NCBI GenBank assembly: GCA_037447655.1
Contig: JBBHKE010000099.1
Coordinates: 62,001-126,000 of the forward strand
DNA: 64,000 bases
Reading direction: 5' to 3'
From: Zygnema cylindricum
Taxonomy: Eukaryota > Streptophyta > Zygnematophyceae > Zygnematales > Zygnemataceae
Every line of letters starts with the position of its first letter. Positions within the stretch are counted from its first letter, which is position 1. This document shows positions 21,937-34,110 of the stretch, one piece after another. Both the position numbers and the translations under genes were made by a program. The notes under the pieces were generated by a model. That model did not search any database. It saw only the letters and a program-made list of their open reading frames with translations, and was not told where the DNA came from.

Positions 21937-23130
21937 AACTAAAGGAAAATGTTATTTTTACGTGCTTATCAAAGTTATCGCGCTAATTTTGAAGTTGGCA
22001 TCCTCTTTTCTAAGACTTTTCATGGTTTTCCAATCATTGTTGGCTTGTTTTTAAGGATGTTGTTAAATATTTCAAGGTTTGTAAAGGGTTTGAAGGTGTT
22101 TTAGGGTTAATCCGGGCTTATCTGAGACTTCCACCTTTATAGTTAATCCTTTTGGAGACTATTTTTCTTGGTCTGAATGGCTTTACGAGTTTACGGGATG
22201 TCAACATTTATACTAATATGTTATTCTATCAAATAAAAACCTTTCATAAGATGAGGGTTAACCACGATAGCATCAGAACACCGATACGAGTAAAACGCAA
22301 TATCGGTAAAAGATAGGCCCTCCTAAGTATTAAAAAATAAATGTCATTTAGTATAGTTCCAAGTGGTCAAAATAATAAGTTATTTACAACATATTGCATC
22401 GTTATTAATGTCAGCGATACTTTATTGATAAACCAATATAGCTTTTCGAGCCGTCAATAATGTTAATAAAATAATTTGTTGTTTTTTTCTTAATTAACTC
22501 TTTAAATGTCGACTTCACTCTAATAAACGTTGTTTTTTTTTGGGTTTTGATAATCCGTGTATAGAAAAAATAAGCCCAGCGATCGATAACGATGACATCT
22601 AAAAAAATAATAATTTTAAAACAAGCTTCGAAAGCAACTATTGTTCTTTATAGTAAGATGTTTTTAAAATTAACCCATTTGAAAACTTTTATATCATGTA
22701 AGTAGAACTTGACGTGCCGGTGGAAATAATCATCCGATCTATACAAAAAACGCATATGTTATTCATCCCATATGGTAACAATTATATGCCGATGCGATGG
22801 GATTTCACATGTACAAGAGATTTCGTTCATAAATCGAGTTTCTCATTGCACTGCGTATACACCGATACGTGTAATTTTATGGGTTTTGGGAAGGGAAAGG
22901 GAGGAAGGCATATGAAGAGGAAAAGTGGTAAAGAAAGGGGGGTGGAGAGAATGAGGTGGGGAGGACAAAAGAGTGAGAAGCTAAAGCAGAGGGAAAGAGG
23001 AAGGGAAAGAGGAAAAAAACAAGAGAAACAGGACGAGGGGGAAAGAAGTAAGGTTGGTAGGAGGGAGGAAAGGAAAGGGGTGCATAGAGGAAGGGGGTTA
23101 AAGAAAGAGGGAGTGAAAATGAGAGGGGGG
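21937..23130. other. Unassigned DNA ending in a purine-rich tract
   Basis: 21937-22870 shows no gene or element end that I can support. From 22880 the plus strand becomes nearly pure A and G up to the gap. The long open frame through it is a low-complexity artefact that continues into the gap. Confidence 0.5.
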
Positions 23131-23542
23131 NNNNNNNNNNNNNNNNNNNNNNNNNNNNNNNNNNNNNNNNNNNNNNNNNNNNNNNNNNNNNNNNNNNNNN
23201 NNNNNNNNNNNNNNNNNNNNNNNNNNNNNNNNNNNNNNNNNNNNNNNNNNNNNNNNNNNNNNNNNNNNNNNNNNNNNNNNNNNNNNNNNNNNNNNNNNNN
23301 NNNNNNNNNNNNNNNNNNNNNNNNNNNNNNNNNNNNNNNNNNNNNNNNNNNNNNNNNNNNNNNNNNNNNNNNNNNNNNNNNNNNNNNNNNNNNNNNNNNN
23401 NNNNNNNNNNNNNNNNNNNNNNNNNNNNNNNNNNNNNNNNNNNNNNNNNNNNNNNNNNNNNNNNNNNNNNNNNNNNNNNNNNNNNNNNNNNNNNNNNNNN
23501 NNNNNNNNNNNNNNNNNNNNNNNNNNNNNNNNNNNNNNNNNN
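23131..23542. other. Assembly gap (412 N)
   Basis: A run of N directly follows a G-rich purine tract, so the gap probably reflects failed sequencing or assembly through low-complexity DNA. Confidence 0.99.
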
Positions 23543-23692
23543 CATATCGTAGCTTATCAATGTATTATGTAGGTATGGGGTTATACATCGAGTAAGTGAT
23601 TATTGGGGTATGGATGTATTATGTAACTATTCGATGCTATACTCATCCCTAACTTATGACCTACAAAGTGGGAATTATTTTTTGTATAGCGG

Positions 23693-23903
23693 TACACCGC
23701 GAATCGCTATTAGCGCCAACAAATATTTAGTGTTAAAGAAGAATTAGTGTGGCTACGCTAATTGGGAATTTGAGGATTTTCAAAGAAATCAGTCACTTTA
23801 ATTTGTTTTTTAGGGTTGTTTTAGTCTTTCTATTTAAGAATTCAGGTAAAAATTTAGGGGCGCCGAATTAGCGTGATTAATCTTAATAACGATTCGCGGT
23901 GTA
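23693..23903. mobile_element. M1 MITE, 211 bp
   Basis: Ends TACACCGCGAATCGCTATTA and the complement ending GATTCGCGGTGTA, with TA at both borders. Same length class and ends as 951-1160 and 45472-45681. Non-coding. Confidence 0.78.
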
Positions 23904-24289
23904 CAAAACACTCTTGAACTTGCGACATTCTGACGATACACCTTCTTGTACAGTATTTTACGGACATATGATACCGGAAGTATCGGAAATTGGGGAGGCG
24001 ACATGTAACGCAAACCCCTGTCTAGCACAACTTGGCAGCCTGCCCGACCGTAATTTTTCTACAAGTATGAGTACACGTGTCATGGTTTCTTAGTAAAGTG
24101 GGACTCTTTATGATTTGGTTAAGTACGAGCATATATGTCCTATGCGCATAAAACGCACGGAGTAAACTAACGATTACTACGTACAACGCTCATTAAACAA
24201 TTTCAAACTTTTAAAATTCGTAGGTAAAAGTCGTACTTTTTTAACAAGTACTAATAAAAATTAAAATATTTAATACCGTAAAAAAACTG

Positions 24290-24700
24290 ATAAATGCAAC
24301 GAACTAGCGGCGAGCGCCGAAATTTACAGTGTTTCCAACTGCGGCTTCCTTTCTGAAGATGGAGTGGAGGACAGATGAAAATACGCGAGCGCAAATGAAG
24401 CAAAACGGCTCAAGGAAGCCGCCATTGGAGACGCCATAAATTCCGCTGCTCGCCGCTCAGATAAAAATACGCGTGCGGCACGCCATAAATTCCGCGGCTC
24501 GCCGCTCAGATAAAAATACGCGTGCGGCATGCCATAAATTCCGCGGCTCGCCGCTCAGATAAAAATAAGCGCGCGCTAATGAAGCAAAACTGAACAAGCG
24601 GTGAGCGGCGGAATTTACTGTGTCTCCAACTGCGGCTTCCTTCTGAAGACGGAGTGGAGGATGGCTTCCTTCTGAAGACGGAGTGGAGGACAGATAAAAA
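24290..24700. repeat. Compound inverted and tandem repeat
   Basis: A unit containing CCATAAATTCCGCGGCTCGC and CTCAGATAAAAATACGCG repeats three times in tandem with ~48-50 bp period (about 24430-24570). An outer inverted pair (GAGCGCCGAAATTTACAG near 24309 against the CTCGCCGCT-bearing copies, and GTGAGCGGCGGAATTTAC near 24600) brackets it. A 29-bp segment around CTTCTGAAGACGGAGTGGAG is directly duplicated at 24630-24690. No protein-coding meaning is apparent. Confidence 0.75.
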
Positions 24701-24719
24701 ATACGCGCGCAAATGACGC

Positions 24720-25737
24720 AACGTTTTTTTTATAATGTCCGTACAATTATCGTACAGTATGTGATGTACGAAATTTACGAAAGCTATGAAACAAACGAAT
24801 ACTACGTAGTTTTCGTAAAAAAGTCCAGAACCGTACGAATTGGACATCTATGAGTAGAGTGCTTCATTTCTTCTAGTAGGGCGTGTCCCGTAGTCCCACC
24901 TGTAAGCAGCTCAATCCCCCGGCTTACTGCGCATGTCATTAACTACAACAGTGACGGTGCTGGCCAATATCCTGAGTGCCGTTTGCCGTACAGATACAAC
25001 TGTATTCAACAGTGGTGGCCCACTTGGCCGTACATCTAGCTGCAAGGTGGACTGCTCAAAAAAGGTACGTGTGTACCTACTAAATGGCAGCTGTCAGAAG
25101 CTGCCCGTCAAAGGGAGCCCTTCTGGCACGCCAGATTGCTGTAATTTATGAATTCCCAGTCAATACAATTCTGGAAGGTCGTCAAATCCGTACACAATAT
25201 AGATTTTGTTTAGACGCATTCTTGATTGGTGCAGACACGTCCAGATCGCCCACTGCATGCTGACAAAGCTGTACATAGATTTGGTGCGCGTCCATCCAGT
25301 ACGCTCCGCTTGTCCCATGGATAATGCGTACGTGTGTGACGATTTTGATATTTGAATGAAAAATAAAATCTCTCGTTTGTCGGTTTGTTAGCGACTGCGC
25401 GAATGTCATCAGCCGCGTTACACACGGCTCCTTCATTCTTGTAAAAACAAATACGGGCAACCAATGATTTTCAAACACCACGCTGAAACTAGCAGCCACA
25501 ACCAAGCTGCCAGCTGTTAGGCATATCCAGCAAGAAAGCTTCGTGCGGAAAGGTCGAAGGACGAAAAATATGACGATAGTGTAAGCACGAATACCAATCT
25601 GTTGAACTAGGAGGAATTTTTACGTCATATAACGAGGATAGTACTCCTTTGTCGGGACTCATAACGCATTGCACCGATACCCGACTAGTTGGGACCACAA
25701 CCAACCGCTACGTACCGGCTCATACCATAGCCGACAT
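24720..25737. other. No gene supported
   Basis: Short frames of 70-107 codons occur on both strands without family features. The DNA is rich in GTAC-containing words. No element ends were found. Confidence 0.4.
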
Positions 25738-26405
25738 CAGAGGTCACGATAGGGTAACCCGAATCAGGACCCGATTCGTACCCGATTCGTGCCTGATCCG
25801 TACCCGACCCGTACCCAGCAGGCAGCGCCGGATCCGGAACGGATTCGGGTGCCAAATATTGGAAGCCGGGTTCGGCCGGGTGATTAAAAAAAAAACAAAA
25901 AAAATCGGGTACGGCCGGTTAAGCAAAAAACGAAAGAAAATGAAGGTTTCGTTAGTACATACTACTACACTGCTCATCGCTATTAGTGTTCATAACTAAT
26001 TTGGAACGAATTTTTTGGCCAAAAATCACAAAATAGTGTTAGCAACATTATTTAAAGACGTGGAATACAATCTGCCACTTTTCGTTGCACTAAATTAGTA
26101 TTATTTATTTTATTTTCGCTTTCACACTAATAAGTCTTTAACGCTAATAACAATGAGAGGCGTAGTGTCCATACTGTCCAACATTATTGTCCTTTGTACC
26201 ACAAATTTTGTACTTATTTGAGCACATGTACCGCGATAAATCGAGTTGCGGTTAGCTCTTTTTTTTTTTTCATAAATGCGTATCGAGTACCTGGTAACAA
26301 TTTGGGAGTGTGCAATAACCCGGCCTGATTTCAAGTATTTAGATTTCGAAAAATGAAAAAATGTTCGATTCGGGTTTTTTTTAATTTTTACATTTGTGAC
26401 CTCTA
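25738..26405. mobile_element. H2 hAT-like element, copy 1
   Basis: The inverted ends are CAGAGGTCAC and GTGACCTCTA, flanked by an imperfect 8-bp duplication (GCCGACAT at 25730-25737, ATCGACAT at 26406-26413). The subterminal GCCGGATCCGGAACGGATTC block is shared with copies at 34111, 52371 and 61411. An M1-type MITE of about 205 bp (roughly 25963-26167) is nested within it. No transposase frame. Confidence 0.7.
25963..26167. mobile_element. M1-type MITE nested in H2 copy 1
   Basis: Left end ACTACACTGCTCATCGCTAT, right end complement around CTAATAACAATGAGAGGCG, with the CGCTATTAGTG inner motif of M1. The ends are diverged and the borders approximate. Confidence 0.5.
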
Positions 26406-26574
26406 ATCGACATGCCGCAACGATATTAATCCCCTTAAACGATTTGAAACAACGTCACCGAAGCGATAATTAGCATCGGGTCACCATCGCGATGGGTATG
26501 GACGAAAAAACCCTCAAACTCTAAGCCCGAAATGTAAACGCCTAAAGTCCTAAACCTTGAGCTTAAAAACCCAA

Positions 26575-27200
26575 CCTCGAGGGGGAAAAAGGAAGAAGAA
26601 AAAGGGAAGAGGGAGAAAGAAAGAGGGAAAGATAAGCAAGGGAGAATGAGAGAGAGATAAAAATAGGGAACAAAAGGGAGAAGGGCAAAGGAGGGAGAGA
26701 ATGGTAAAGAAAGGGGAAAGGAGAAAAAGGGAGGAAAAGAGTGACAATTAAAACCTTTTTTCAACCTCTCTCCCTCTTTTACCTCCCCCATACATCCGTC
26801 CTCTCTCTCTCCCCCCTCCCCTCTTTTTTTTCTACCTTCCTCCCTCCTCCCTCTCCCCTTCTCTATCGCCCCGAGTGTAAGGATTAAGTTTAAGAAATTA
26901 AGGGGGGATATATAAGGAGAATGGGCAAAAGGGAGAGAGGGAGGGAGAAGGGGGGAGATCTCAATTGTCTCCCTTTTCCTTATTATTACGTCTATCATTC
27001 TCTCCCCCCGTTGTACCCTCCTTTTTTTCGCCCCACCTCGCGCTTTCTCTCTCGTTCACATTTTGTATCTCATTTTCTCTATCTCTTTCTTCCTCATACC
27101 TTCCTCTCACTTTTGCCTCCCTTTCCCTCCTTTACTCCCTTTTTTTGTTATCCATCACCCCTTCCCCCCTTTCGACCCCTCAACTAACCCTCTCCATCAA
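26575..27200. repeat. Purine-rich then pyrimidine-rich low-complexity DNA
   Basis: 26580-26745 is A/G-rich, 26765-26865 C/T-rich, 26895-26960 A/G-rich, then C/T-rich to about 27200. The alternation can fold on itself, but no exact inverted repeat or gene is seen. Long Pro/Ser/Phe-rich frames are artefacts. Confidence 0.75.
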
Positions 27201-29467
27201 TATTTTTTTCTCATTTTCCCACAAGATAGCACGCGCAACTGTCATCCTCTAAGGCACCTCCCTCTTTTCGGCTCACATTTAAGCTTGGGGGGCACCATTT
27301 ATAATCGTTGTTGCTTCTTTATTCCCATTTATCGCTTATGGCGTATGAATCATATGCCTTTGCAATTGAGTTTTCGCGATTTATCATAATTTCGTAGAGC
27401 AACTTTGTAACATTGATCCGTACGTTTTGTTGTTCATGGGCTAACCAAATTGAACTTTCACCACCTTACGAGTTTGCATATCTCGTCTTTCAAAGTGCGT
27501 CTTGTTCGTTTAAGATGCACCACACGTGTCGTTGATTTTAAACCAATAAGTTAGCGTTGAGCGGTTAGACAACTCTTGCACCTAAATTTGAAATAATTTC
27601 AAACTTTCCCTATGTCAAATACGCGTTTGAAATATGGACAATTTTTTTGCTCAACGTCCTTCCCGTTTGCGCAAACCTTATCACCAATGCTTTCGAATTT
27701 TTGTGTACATTAACAACCCTAATTTTTTTGTCTTGTATGAGATTTTTTGACAAATAAGAAAAAATATTATTACGCAAACAAAGATAATCTCCCAAAGTGT
27801 TATGGTTATGTAGGATTAGTTTTTGTAACCAAGTTTGTGCGAATGATATGTTTCGGTTGTTATTCTTCAATGGCGCCCACCATTACCTCTCATTTTGACG
27901 TTCGTAATTCTTTTTGTTTTAGTGCGCATCTCAAAAAAAAACGGGGGAATGTTTACTCTCATATCGTTATGTTATTGTTTATATTTGTGCACTATTCACC
28001 CCTAATAAGTCAGATGTTTTTATATCTCGTTGCAACAACCAACGTTAAACCTTTAACAATCTATCTCAAAGTAATTAACAATTGTTGAATTCAAAATTTG
28101 ATAAAAGAGGTAACCTTTTATATCTTTCGTTCCCTCAGTGTCGAGGCTCATGCGTTGATGTCAACCACACCATTTTTTTTCTTCACTCCGTTTGATACTT
28201 AGGTAGGTCAAGTTTGCGATTATACATTTGGGTATATTATAATGACACTCTGCAGTCATAAGCGTCAAAACGCGGCGGTTACACTTCATAATTGGGAGGC
28301 ATATTTCCAAATGCAAATATTTGAATTGGAAACAAAGCGAGACTACAAACAGGCAAATAGTGTTGCGTGGCTGCTAGTATAGTGTGTGAATGAGAAGACA
28401 TTGTGATCACACTATAGACGCTTCGTACTGAAAACTGCGCTAATTCTCGACGCTTTTTGTGGTGTCATATACCGTCAAAAGTATTTTTAGGTTTCTGAAC
28501 AAAATTTCGTAAATATTTTTATGATGTTTTTCACCCAGAAGTTTACGGTAGCAACACAATATTCAAATAAAAATTGGCGATTCAAAATTATTTTCTCTTG
28601 CCCAATTATTTTGCCAAAGTGGCAAATAAGGATAAAATACATTAAATCTTTAAAAGCACATTCCTAGGTAATCAAAACTTAGTATTGCTACTTTGTTTGT
28701 AAGCATATATTTTACGTACTACTTTCAAGCATTTAGCTATAACTTAATGAAGTCGTTACTTGAAATTGTGATGGATGTAGACGTGGGTGTAATTTGTGAC
28801 GTATGAAGACGACTACAAAATTTGCGAAAATTGATGACGTTTACAAAATGCGACAGTTGTAGGTGTCTACTTTCTTTTGACATTGTAGATATTTAGGGTT
28901 TGTGACATTTTGATGTCACCCTCACTTATGATAGCGACAATATCACTAATTCCAAAACTTTCCGCCATGGTGTCTCGGTTTTGTTTTTCGTCCCTACTCA
29001 CTCTACTTGCCATAAAAATAGGCCCAAAAACAATCAAAATTGATATTTTTTCAGAGATCTTTCACTTGATACCAATATTGTCGTTATTCACTATAATAAC
29101 TGTGAGATAGACGAGGTAGTGGGGGACGGAGAGAGAAGTAGGCGCCTTCACGATCTTTGGGTTTTTGTTTTGGTACTCCGCATACTGCAACAAAAAATAT
29201 AAAAAACCTTTGACGCTTGCGACAACGTTTGTTTGTTCGTTCACATATTCAAACTTTAATTAAAATCACCCCGCGCGGTGATTTACGTACAAGTTAAAAT
29301 ATGAGTTAGAGGGACGCGAAAGTGGGTCGAAACGCGTTAGTTAATAAACTGCATTACATTTAAAGTTTTAAGGTGACGCAAATTGTATTGTGGTAAAAAA
29401 AATATTGTATGGCTGCAAATTTTCTCTTTGTGGGCTAAGTTTCGGAGGAAAGCAACAGGAAAAAACC
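27201..29467. other. No gene supported; one dispersed repeat
   Basis: 28890-29250 resembles 48850-49210: both contain CCATGGTGTCTCGGTTTTG- or TCATGGTTTCCCGATG-like starts, a CTTTCACTTGATA/CTTTCATTTGATA block and a TGTGAGAT...GGGAGAG segment. No element termini were identified. The rest shows no feature I can support. Confidence 0.45.
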
Positions 29468-29893
29468 TATGTTGTGTATCGGTAGCGTTTTGCACAACCA
29501 ATATATTCATTTTTTGGCTTGCACGGACACCCAGGTTTGGCACACAGGTTATCGGCAAAAAAAACTGATAAAATCGGCATGTACACCCGTATCGATAACC
29601 ATCATCCCGATAATTGTATGGTTTATTTGAGAGCGTAACGGCTAGTTGTCCAGCTAAACTTTGTTTATGCTGTGGTATGGAGCAGATTGCCGCCACGGCG
29701 TCATACTTTATATCCGCCGCAATATGATGTATTATAACATACTATTTATATGACAATATAATTTGTTATACTAATCGCCGATGAGGAATTTGTTGGTCTC
29801 GGAGTGATATATGGGGACCCCTCACTGTTCGATAACCGCTAACTATCGATATCGATTTTATCGCGCCAAGTTTCTTTCCGATACACAACCCTA
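29468..29893. mobile_element. H1 hAT-like MITE, 426 bp
   Basis: Ends TATGTTGTGTATCGGTA and the complement of CCGATACACAACCCTA. The flanks are GAAAAAACC on the left and GAAAAAAACC on the right, an 8-9 bp duplication with one A of slippage. The interior has CGATAACC/GGTTATCG-type repeats as in the 51488 copy. Non-coding. Confidence 0.72.
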
Positions 29894-30495
29894 GAAAAAA
29901 ACCCTTACTTTACAACATGGGAACGTGCCCTAAGTAAGTATACATATAAGTAAATCGATAACAGTGTTGCAAAAAAACAGGACGAAAAACATTTAAGTCG
30001 TGTTATGGTTCAACTAGATGATAATATATTCCTTTTTCAAAAAGAGTTGGGAGCATATTTCTGTTTTTCTACTAGTTTCACCACGGTTTACTATTATTGA
30101 AAAATGTTGCCGACTCGAGTTCATACCCTGTAAATACCTGTATCTAGCAGTTGCCATTTTTTTACTCGTGTAACTTCAGGGGAAAAATTAGACGAAAACA
30201 CAGAAATTATCCGTAAATATTTTATGAAAAAAGTTTTAGTCTCCACAAACATGAAACGGATTGGCTGAAACATGATAATTGACCCCAGAAAAAATAACGT
30301 CCAAAGCAGGCGTACAAAAATAATTGCCGCGACTTTTTGCAATTACCCGTGTTTTTTCCATCTTACGTTTATACCGCCGCATGGCGAATTGTCAATAGCC
30401 AAAGTTTCGACCCGCTTCATGTAACGGTCCGCCAATCGAGTTATCGTTCAGAACGAGCGTTTTCTCTGGAGTCCTAACAGAACAGCGTCTCTATT
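29894..30495. other. No gene supported
   Basis: AT-rich DNA with short frames lacking any family feature. No repeats recognised. Confidence 0.4.
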
Positions 30496-31134
30496 GCGTG
30501 GTTCACACTTGAAAAAGGGGAAAACGGTATGGTATGAAAACGGTACTTTTTTTTGTCCGCCGTGAACTGGCACGTGACGCTAGCCTACGTCAACTAGCGT
30601 GTCGTGATACGAGCCACTTGCCCGTACGAAAAAGGAAACGCTTTGCGGACATGATATGTACGAATCCTTCCAAACCAAAATGTACTGCCACGCAAGCGTT
30701 TGTACAGAGCGAAAATAACCGCGAAGGAACTTTGGACATGCCCTTTGTTTTTTTTTTTCCATCGGTTTTTTTTTTTTTTTTTTACGTTACGTGTTCTCTT
30801 ATGTGATTGGTCCCCTAGTTTGTTCATAAGTTTGCGAGGGAATGAATTCCTGTACGGTTCACCTCCGTGCGCTTCGTTTTCGAAATTCTTCAAAAACGAA
30901 AAAGTGCATTCCGAACATGATGTCCGATGGCGGACGGCAGTTGCCGTTTGCTTTACGCAGCTGTCGAGTTTTGACGCATAGAACTGCATCTTTTGTCCGC
31001 CGCTACGCTCCAAAACGGTCGAAACCAACCGCCCCAACCGTCACCGCCGCGTTTTTTGTCATTTTATGAAATTTGGCGTACGGATCCCAAAATTTATGAC
31101 ATCGTTTTCCCATTTTTCCAAGTGTGAACCACGC
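30496..31134. mobile_element. TIR element, 639 bp, ends GCGTGGTTCACACTTG
   Basis: The inverted ends GCGTGGTTCACACTTG and CAAGTGTGAACCACGC are exact complements over 16 bp and continue imperfectly (AAAAAGGGGAAAACG against CGTTTTCCCATTTTTCC). The flanks are ATT and ATA, so the target duplication is unclear. The overlapping 147-codon minus frame (30594-31037) has no recognised domain. Superfamily uncertain. Confidence 0.7.
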
Positions 31135-31768
31135 ATATGACGGAAACGGTCCGAATGGCGGCCAATCCATATTGTCGGGAGCCGCGGATAAGGAGTTTGG
31201 GTTTGTTACTGTTTGTCTGTTTGTCTCTGTCTGGCTGTCTGTTAGCTTGTTCCATTATTGGTACACCTACGGTGGTACAGGACTAATACTCGTATGTTTT
31301 CTCGTTTTTCGGCAGGATATTCGTGCATACAGCGGATAGGCGGCAACTCCGTACACATTTCCAGCAGGGCGACAGCGAGCGCTAACCTCACGTAAAGACT
31401 GCCGGAATGCTAGATATATTAACGGCACGTTCCAATAATGGCTCCGACACTTAAAATAGCTGGTTTGTAATGTCGATTATCGTGCCCGAATCAGATATTT
31501 TAATATTTCATAATCGTGAAGAGGTCTAATCGATGTCCTAATTTAGTAATTTACAGGTTTCGAAAAGTGATGCGTAGGGGAATACATCGGCGAGCGATTC
31601 TATTGGCACGCGATGTTTAGGGATACGAAACTCGACAGTACACCGTGTATCGCTATTAGTGTTAATAATTTTTGGGAATTGATTATGACGGTGACTGTTT
31701 TGGTTGCGCAGAGTCACTTACGTCATTTTGTCAAAAAACGTACGTTTGAAGTACACACAGGTACAAAT

Positions 31769-32404
31769 CATAGTTCAAAAGTAGGCGTTTTTATGGTAGG
31801 CCTTTGGTAGGCGCACAAAACTTGGCACTAAACTCGCGTAGAGTAGGCATATTGTATGGGTGTGAGTTGCGGACACTCTTGTACGATCGTACGAATATGA
31901 CGTATGATCATAGTACAGCGCAAGCCATCTGACGAAATTTTTTAGCGAACTGACGCGGCGTAGGATGACATTCCGCCGGAAAAAAAACCCGGAAAAAAAA
32001 AAAAGCGGACGGGCAACCTGGTTGGTCAATTTGAGGCTTTATTTAGTGTGGCCTTCAAAATTGCAGACGCTAATATGACAAATTGTCATATCGTAAGTTG
32101 TGTTATGGGCTTTTCATGTAATCTTCTTAAGATCGCTACTTTGATCAGCGACCGTCCGATCGTCCAAATCTGACGGTTGAAATAAAAAACACCTCAAAAT
32201 TCACAGAAAAAATATTTTTTGTCCGATTTTTTTTCAAAATTTAGACATGCCGTGTAATTCTCTATCGATCGATGTGCAACTCAACCCTCTTAACCTTTTT
32301 TTTCATTTTTCGACCAATACAATATGGGTCTTAAGGGCATATTGTATGTTTTGCATACAATAGGCATACTGTATGGGCCTACTTTCACCTACTTTTGAAC
32401 TATG
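31769..32404. mobile_element. 636-bp TIR element, 8-bp duplication GTACAAAT
   Basis: Ends CATAGTTCAAAAGTAGG and CCTACTTTTGAACTATG, perfect complements. Exact duplication GTACAAAT at 31761-31768 and 32405-32412. The inverted right arm of the host element (near 33800) lacks the insert. The 8-bp duplication fits hAT. Internal GGCATATTGTATGGG-like repeats. Non-coding. Confidence 0.85.
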
Positions 32405-32787
32405 GTACAAATAAGGCACTGTTGACTACAAATTTGACGGTCAATCGGTTGGACAACTTTGACTTTCAAAATACTGTTTCAACCGCTTAAAATTATGCCG
32501 CGCTTGCGAACGTCGACCGTCATAATAAAATTAGCAATTCACACGGCCGGCGAACGTTTACGGTAACAAAACTGCGGCAAACACATGTAAATAAAAGTGT
32601 TGCAGAAAGTCACTTTTTGTCTTTACGTGAGCTCCACGGTGAGAGCACAACCGCAAAATTGAAATTGAATCGTCTAAGCGTTACATTGAACTTAGACGCA
32701 AAGTGAAACGAAACCTCTTTAAACTAAAGTACTATAAGTCTTGTATGGAAATATTAGAACGCACGAAACGAAGAAAACTTTGTACAC

Positions 32788-33311
32788 TACACCGCCAATC
32801 GTTATTAGCGTTGTGTACGCTTATTCCGTCCCACTTTTTTTTGTATTCTCCATTAGCGTAGTTCATTCTATTTTTTTCTTTACTCTATTTAGGGTTAGTT
32901 TTTTAGCACCGTACAAAATGGAAGTACGCCATCAGTCAATTAGTGTGGTATACGGACAGTGCCAAACCGTACAAAATTGTACCTTTTAAGTGAAAAAGTA
33001 TAACTAATGAGTTTCAGTAGCCGCGGACGCATGAGAATGTGCGCTGTCAAATATCACGTTCGCACATATTCGTCCAGCAACCACGTTTCGACTGTGTGAA
33101 CGTACGATTTGTCAGATTTTGTACGAATACCTATACTAGTGTAAGCATGTTTGCGACCGACATTTACTTAATTCAAAGACCCAAATTAGAATTATTAAAC
33201 AATTAGAATGTATGCTTTTTCTCAAAATTTTCAAATTCTTAATTAGCGTAAACCACGGTAATTTTTCATATACGCTAAAGAAACTTCTACGCTAATAACG
33301 ATTGGCGGTGT
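32788..33311. mobile_element. M1-type element nested in the foldback loop
   Basis: Ends TACACCGCCAATCGTTATTA and the complement of CTAATAACGATTGGCGGTG, near-perfect inverted repeats. The right TA has become TT. About 524 bp, non-coding. Confidence 0.7.
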
Positions 33312-34110
33312 TTAATAAAACAAACCGGCGTAAAAATATCAATTGAAATTAAATGAAAAAATACGCGCGTCGTCACGCGCGACGAAATCGAGCCACACTA
33401 TCTCTGAATCAACATTCTTACATTGACAACAAAATTTCGTTTCGTGCGTTTTAATATTTCCGTATAAAACTTACAATACAGTAGTTCAGTTTAATTTAAA
33501 GAGGTTTCATTTCGCTTTGCGTCTAAGTTCAACGTAACGCTTAGACGATTCAATTTCAATTTTGCGGCTAAGTGCTCTTAGCGTGGAGCTCACGTAAAGA
33601 CAAAAAGTTAATGTATGCAACACTTTTATTTGCATGTGGTTGCCGCAGTTTTGTTATCGTAAACGTTCGCCGGCCGTGTGAATTGCTAATTTTATTGTGA
33701 CGGTCGACGTTCGCAAGCACGACATAATTTTAAGCGGTTGAAACAATATTTTGAAAGTCAAAGTTGTCCAACCGATAAACCGTCAAATTTGTACTCAACG
33801 GTACTTTAGTTGTACCAATATGTACTTTAAAAGTACAATTTATGACAAAATGACGTAAGTGACTGTGCGCAACGAAAACAGTCACTATCATGATCAATTC
33901 CCTATTTTTTTTCGGCACGTAAAGCATCTTTTATCCGTACTCAATTATCGTATTTTCAATTTGAAACCGCCAATCGGAAGCTGAGAATCCTACCTTTCAA
34001 TAGCAATCATCAAATCCGAAATCCGAAAAGTGTGTACGGAGAAAAAATGTTTTAAGTGGCTAAAGAAAAATTAGCACTATTAGCGATTCACGGTGTACTC
34101 TCAGAGGTCA

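Larger units (their letters stand above)
31639..34097. mobile_element. M1-related long-TIR foldback element with two nested insertions
   Basis: The outer ends are TACACCGTGTATCGCTATTA and the complement ending GATTCACGGTGTA, with TA at both borders. The left arm (31639-31768 joined to 32413-32775) is inverted relative to the right arm (about 33430-34097): for example AAATTTGACGGTCAATCGG pairs with CCGATAAACCGTCAAATTT. The arms are about 500 bp or more. A 636-bp element (31769-32404) interrupts the left arm, and an M1-type element (32788-33311) sits in the loop. The right arm tail resembles the right half of the 210-bp M1 MITE at 45472-45681. No transposase found. Confidence 0.75.

Noticed and set aside
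22714-23595. Long ORFs spanning the N gap
   Set aside because: The open frame is created by N and purine repeats.
26435-26998. 187-codon minus-strand ORF
   Set aside because: Made of Phe/Ser/Pro/Leu from pyrimidine tracts; no motif.
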